A DNA stretch of 64,000 bases from Aplysia californica. Lineage: Eukaryota; Mollusca; Gastropoda; Aplysiida; Aplysiidae. Numbering within the stretch: position 1 is the stretch's first letter; every line of letters starts with the position of its first letter. The notes under the pieces are model-generated. The model worked only from the letters and a program-made list of their open reading frames with translations. It was not told the DNA's origin and made no database searches. Positions 61,705-64,000 of the stretch are shown piece after piece. The position numbers and the translations under genes were made by a program. The stretch covers positions 1,139,199-1,203,198 of the forward strand of contig NW_004797351.1 of NCBI RefSeq assembly GCF_000002075.1. Reading direction: 5' to 3'.

Positions 61705-61734
61705 TATCACTCAGTCACTCACTCTAGTATCAAA

Positions 61735-61903
61735 ATGGCTGACAACAGTGGCATAACGAAGGTCGACAAATTGTCGCAAGCCGATTCCGATAAATATTTC
61801 ATCAACAAAGTTGAAAAGAACAGAGCCCGATTGGGAACGAAAATGGTTGCATTGAAGGGCAAGAACAAATTTGTTGGTTTCTTCCTGGCATGTGGAGTTT
61901 TTG
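61735..61903 (+). CDS. COA3: COA3-like cytochrome c oxidase assembly factor, exon 1
   Basis: COA3 (CCDC56) is a small single-pass protein of the inner mitochondrial membrane that supports COX1 translation and complex IV assembly. This exon encodes 56 residues plus one base: a polar start, an amphipathic charged stretch (KYFINKVEKNRARLG) and the start of a membrane helix (NKFVGFFLACGVFG). The exon ends G|GTATAT, phase 1. In human COA3 the segment RN-IVTGLGIGALVLA-IYGY has the same spacing from Asn to the IYGY motif, which would open the next exon. The frame that reads on to 62001 is intron. The next exon was not found before 64000, so the gene is partial or I missed a short exon. Resemblance is modest. 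Confidence 0.55.
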
Positions 61904-62051
61904 GTATATGTATCCTTTTTTACCCTCGTCCCCTCGTCATCGTCAGCCCCGTGCTATTTCTACTTTACAATTTTAAAAATAATAATGCCACACTTATATA
62001 AATGCAATATAGGTAACATAATCCATACCTTGTGATTGTGTTGCATTATAA

Positions 62052-62145
<94 letters not shown>

Positions 62146-63722
62146 TCACACATACACTACACTACACACACGTGCACATGTACACCCCCCCCCCCCCCAC
62201 ACACACATACATACACACACACAAACACACACACTCAAATGAATACAGCAACATCAATAAATTGACTAAATCAATGTAGTGCACTTCTCTCCCCCTCTCT
62301 CTTTCTGTCTCACTCTCTTGACCCCTAAACCCTGTGCGGCACTGCGGTGCAAAGTGTTTGTCATAGAGATTAGAAGAGTGCCCTTACCGTGGCATTTTCT
62401 CTCAACCCGTGAATGCCGTGAAAAATGAGCGAATCGCGACACATCATATGCAAAATCCTTTGTAGCCATTTAACCACCAAATAAATAACAATAGACATCA
62501 TTAAGAAAACACCCTTTCAATATGTGATAAAAAGTGCAAACACACCGGAAAACTAAAAAAGCGAAGTCAAAATTGGTACGACTACAAAATTTCGACTTCT
62601 TGGTTTGAAACTGTCCACGTGTTCGCAATGGATCCGAAAAAAAAGAAACGAACAGCGCAAGGGACATCAGTGCAGTTTTAAATTTACAAAAACAAAAGTA
62701 GTAGGTGAGAAATTGCCAAAACTAGACCAACTTCCGCGCTGGAGTCAGCGCCGCAGTCGGGCACATCAACTCTAGATCTAATTTTGTTTTTTGTCTCGAC
62801 ACCTTTTAGAATCTTTAGATCTAGATCTTAGTCATGTCCTTATAAAAACGCATTTCAATGTGAATTTCTCAAGACACGCAGTATGTAAATTTTCAGTTTT
62901 CGAGGACTCTCAATCTAGATGGCCTACTGAAATTGAAGATACTGAACTTTCATTTTCTCACTAATTTTACCTCTGCAAACAGCCGACTCCGGCCTCCTTC
63001 AACCGCAGATATCTTGATTTCTAATAAAAATAAATGGGTATTTTAACAAATATATCCAAAGCAAGCATGGGTCTCAATATTCCGCTATTTAGCAGATTTC
63101 CGCTACCGCCATTTCCTCTGCTAAACTCTGCTACCGCGACAGCGGGTCAATCAGAAAGAGAGTTGCTGGGAGCAGATTGACTGCCAGGCCTCGGGAATTA
63201 CCCAGGAATTTGAAAAAAATCGCTGAGACGAGGGAAAATACGTAAAAGATCTCGAATATTGTTTGAAAACCAAATCCGATAACGTCTTTAAAAGTTCATT
63301 TTTGCTGGTTGCGATTGTGATATTAATTCGGCTTTTCCCGGTCTGAGAGTATGTTTCACGCGAACAGGCGGCTATGGCGGCAAGTGGAATTGTATGTGAC
63401 ATCGAAGCTCGACCGGAAAATCAAGATCTCAGAAATTTGTTTGTAAAAGTCTGAATACGCAACATTTATAACATGCAGGTTCTGGCATGCATTACAAACG
63501 TGGTGTCGCCATGAAAATAATATTCATCACTGTGCTGTCGCTTGTGGGGGGTACTTGTTTATACCGTAAACCTCCCGAAACCACGCAAAAACCACCCAAA
63601 CCCCCCCCCCCGAAACAATCCGAAACCTCCTCAAAATTTATATGATATGATGTTATTTTGCTATGCTATCTATCGCTCTGTGGAAAAAACATTGATCTGT
63701 AATACAATATTGTCTTTTGTTT
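61904..63722 (+). other. Presumed first intron of the COA3-like gene
   Basis: It contains the CT/CA microsatellite and otherwise no supported gene. Short minus-strand frames at 62470-62667 and 63151-63402 have no family resemblance. A few words at 62935-63060 ('aaaatgggtatttt', 'gatatcttgattt') recall MITE A but are too eroded to annotate. Confidence 0.4.
62057..62235. repeat. (CT)39 then CA-rich microsatellite
   Basis: A pure CT run of about 77 bp, then CA repeats broken by CT and a C-run. The open frames through it are artefacts. Confidence 0.95.
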
Positions 63723-63895
63723 TAGTAAATGTTTTACTGCACTTGCAACACGATAACGTCAGACAAGTGCCGAAGATTAGAGGTGTTACAAGAGAGCAAC
63801 AAACACAAAAAAGAAGGAGGCGGGAGATAAGGACGATAGATGTTTGATAGGAAAGAAGGAGCAAAAAACACCAGAGCACCCGCCAACCACCCACT
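63723..63895 (-). repeat. R170 copy 7, full length
   Basis: The best preserved inverse copy: tail 'gtaaatgttttactgcacttgcaac', middle 'gaagattagaggtgttacaagagagcaac', end 'ccagagcacccgccaaccaccca'. Close to copy 6, which suggests fairly recent spread. Confidence 0.88.
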
Positions 63896-64000
63896 TGGAT
63901 ACTTCTTGATCCCGAAAAAATGATTAAAACTAAAAAACAATACAATAGAAATAAGAGACAATATTTCACTTGGTTTGACTTATTTGTTTTTATTTCAAAC

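Larger units (their letters stand above)
56632..61734. other. Gene-free interval between gene 2 and COA3-like gene
   Basis: It should contain the non-coding first exon and promoter of gene 2, which I could not place. Visible contents are poly-G blocks at 57288-57350 and 60150-60247, a trinucleotide run GAT/GAC/TAC at 58013-58046, a SINE A tail at 58066-58118, 'gaccacctgt'-type repeats at 57590-57720 and 59290-59470, and a MITE A fragment at 59522-59846. Confidence 0.55.

Noticed and set aside
61892-61908. 17-base identity between COA3-like exon 1 and MITE A (tgtggagtttttggtat)
   Set aside because: The match does not extend on either side, and the residues it encodes fit the expected spacing of the COA3 helix; taken as chance.
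62036-62242. Open frame of Ser-Leu repeats
   Set aside because: Translation of the CT/CA microsatellite; no flanking coding signal.

Overview
This is eukaryotic nuclear DNA from an intron-rich, repeat-rich animal genome. GT-AG introns, tRNA-derived SINEs, several non-LTR retrotransposon families, MITEs, long microsatellites, dispersed TAGATC-type motifs and long poly-G/poly-C runs point to a lophotrochozoan, most likely a gastropod mollusc. The organism call is inference from repeat style and protein resemblance, not a proven placement. No CRISPR array, operon or bacterial gene is present, and no retrovirus-like or capsid-bearing element was recognised.

Three host genes can be supported. (1) A plus-strand gene at 6779-31979 has 19 coding exons whose phases all match and sum to 2562 nt (853 aa). 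It encodes a NRF-6 (nose resistant to fluoxetine)-type multipass membrane acyltransferase: signal peptide, Cys-rich extracellular NRF domain, cytosolic linker, then an acyltransferase-3 domain. (2) A minus-strand gene at 56631-48516 has 8 coding exons summing to 1239 nt (412 aa). It encodes a protein with beta-propeller-like repeats and a C-terminal SOCS box, so it is a probable substrate receptor of a Cullin-5/Elongin BC ubiquitin ligase. (3) The first exon of a plus-strand gene at 61735-61903 resembles COA3, a mitochondrial cytochrome c oxidase assembly factor; the rest lies beyond or is not seen in the window.

Layout: 1-1736, simple repeats; 1747-5986, a nearly complete I-group LINE (minus) with a 10-bp target duplication; 5987-6778, minisatellite and a local duplication; 6779-32470, gene 1 with introns full of LINEs, SINEs and MITEs; 32471-48515, a gene-poor, AT-rich, SINE-rich interval with a 37-bp minisatellite; 48516-56631, gene 2; 56632-61734, gene-free; 61735-64000, the COA3-like first exon and repeats.

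The most unusual signal is in gene 1. The 3' splice-site region of exon 15 is tandemly triplicated in 93-bp (31-codon) units, and all three acceptors lead into the same open frame, so 853, 884 or 915 aa products are possible, with zero, one or two extra hydrophobic segments. The acceptor of exon 18 is independently triplicated with a 62-bp period, but there the upstream acceptors lead to a stop. The acyltransferase domain also carries Asn where the family normally has a conserved His.
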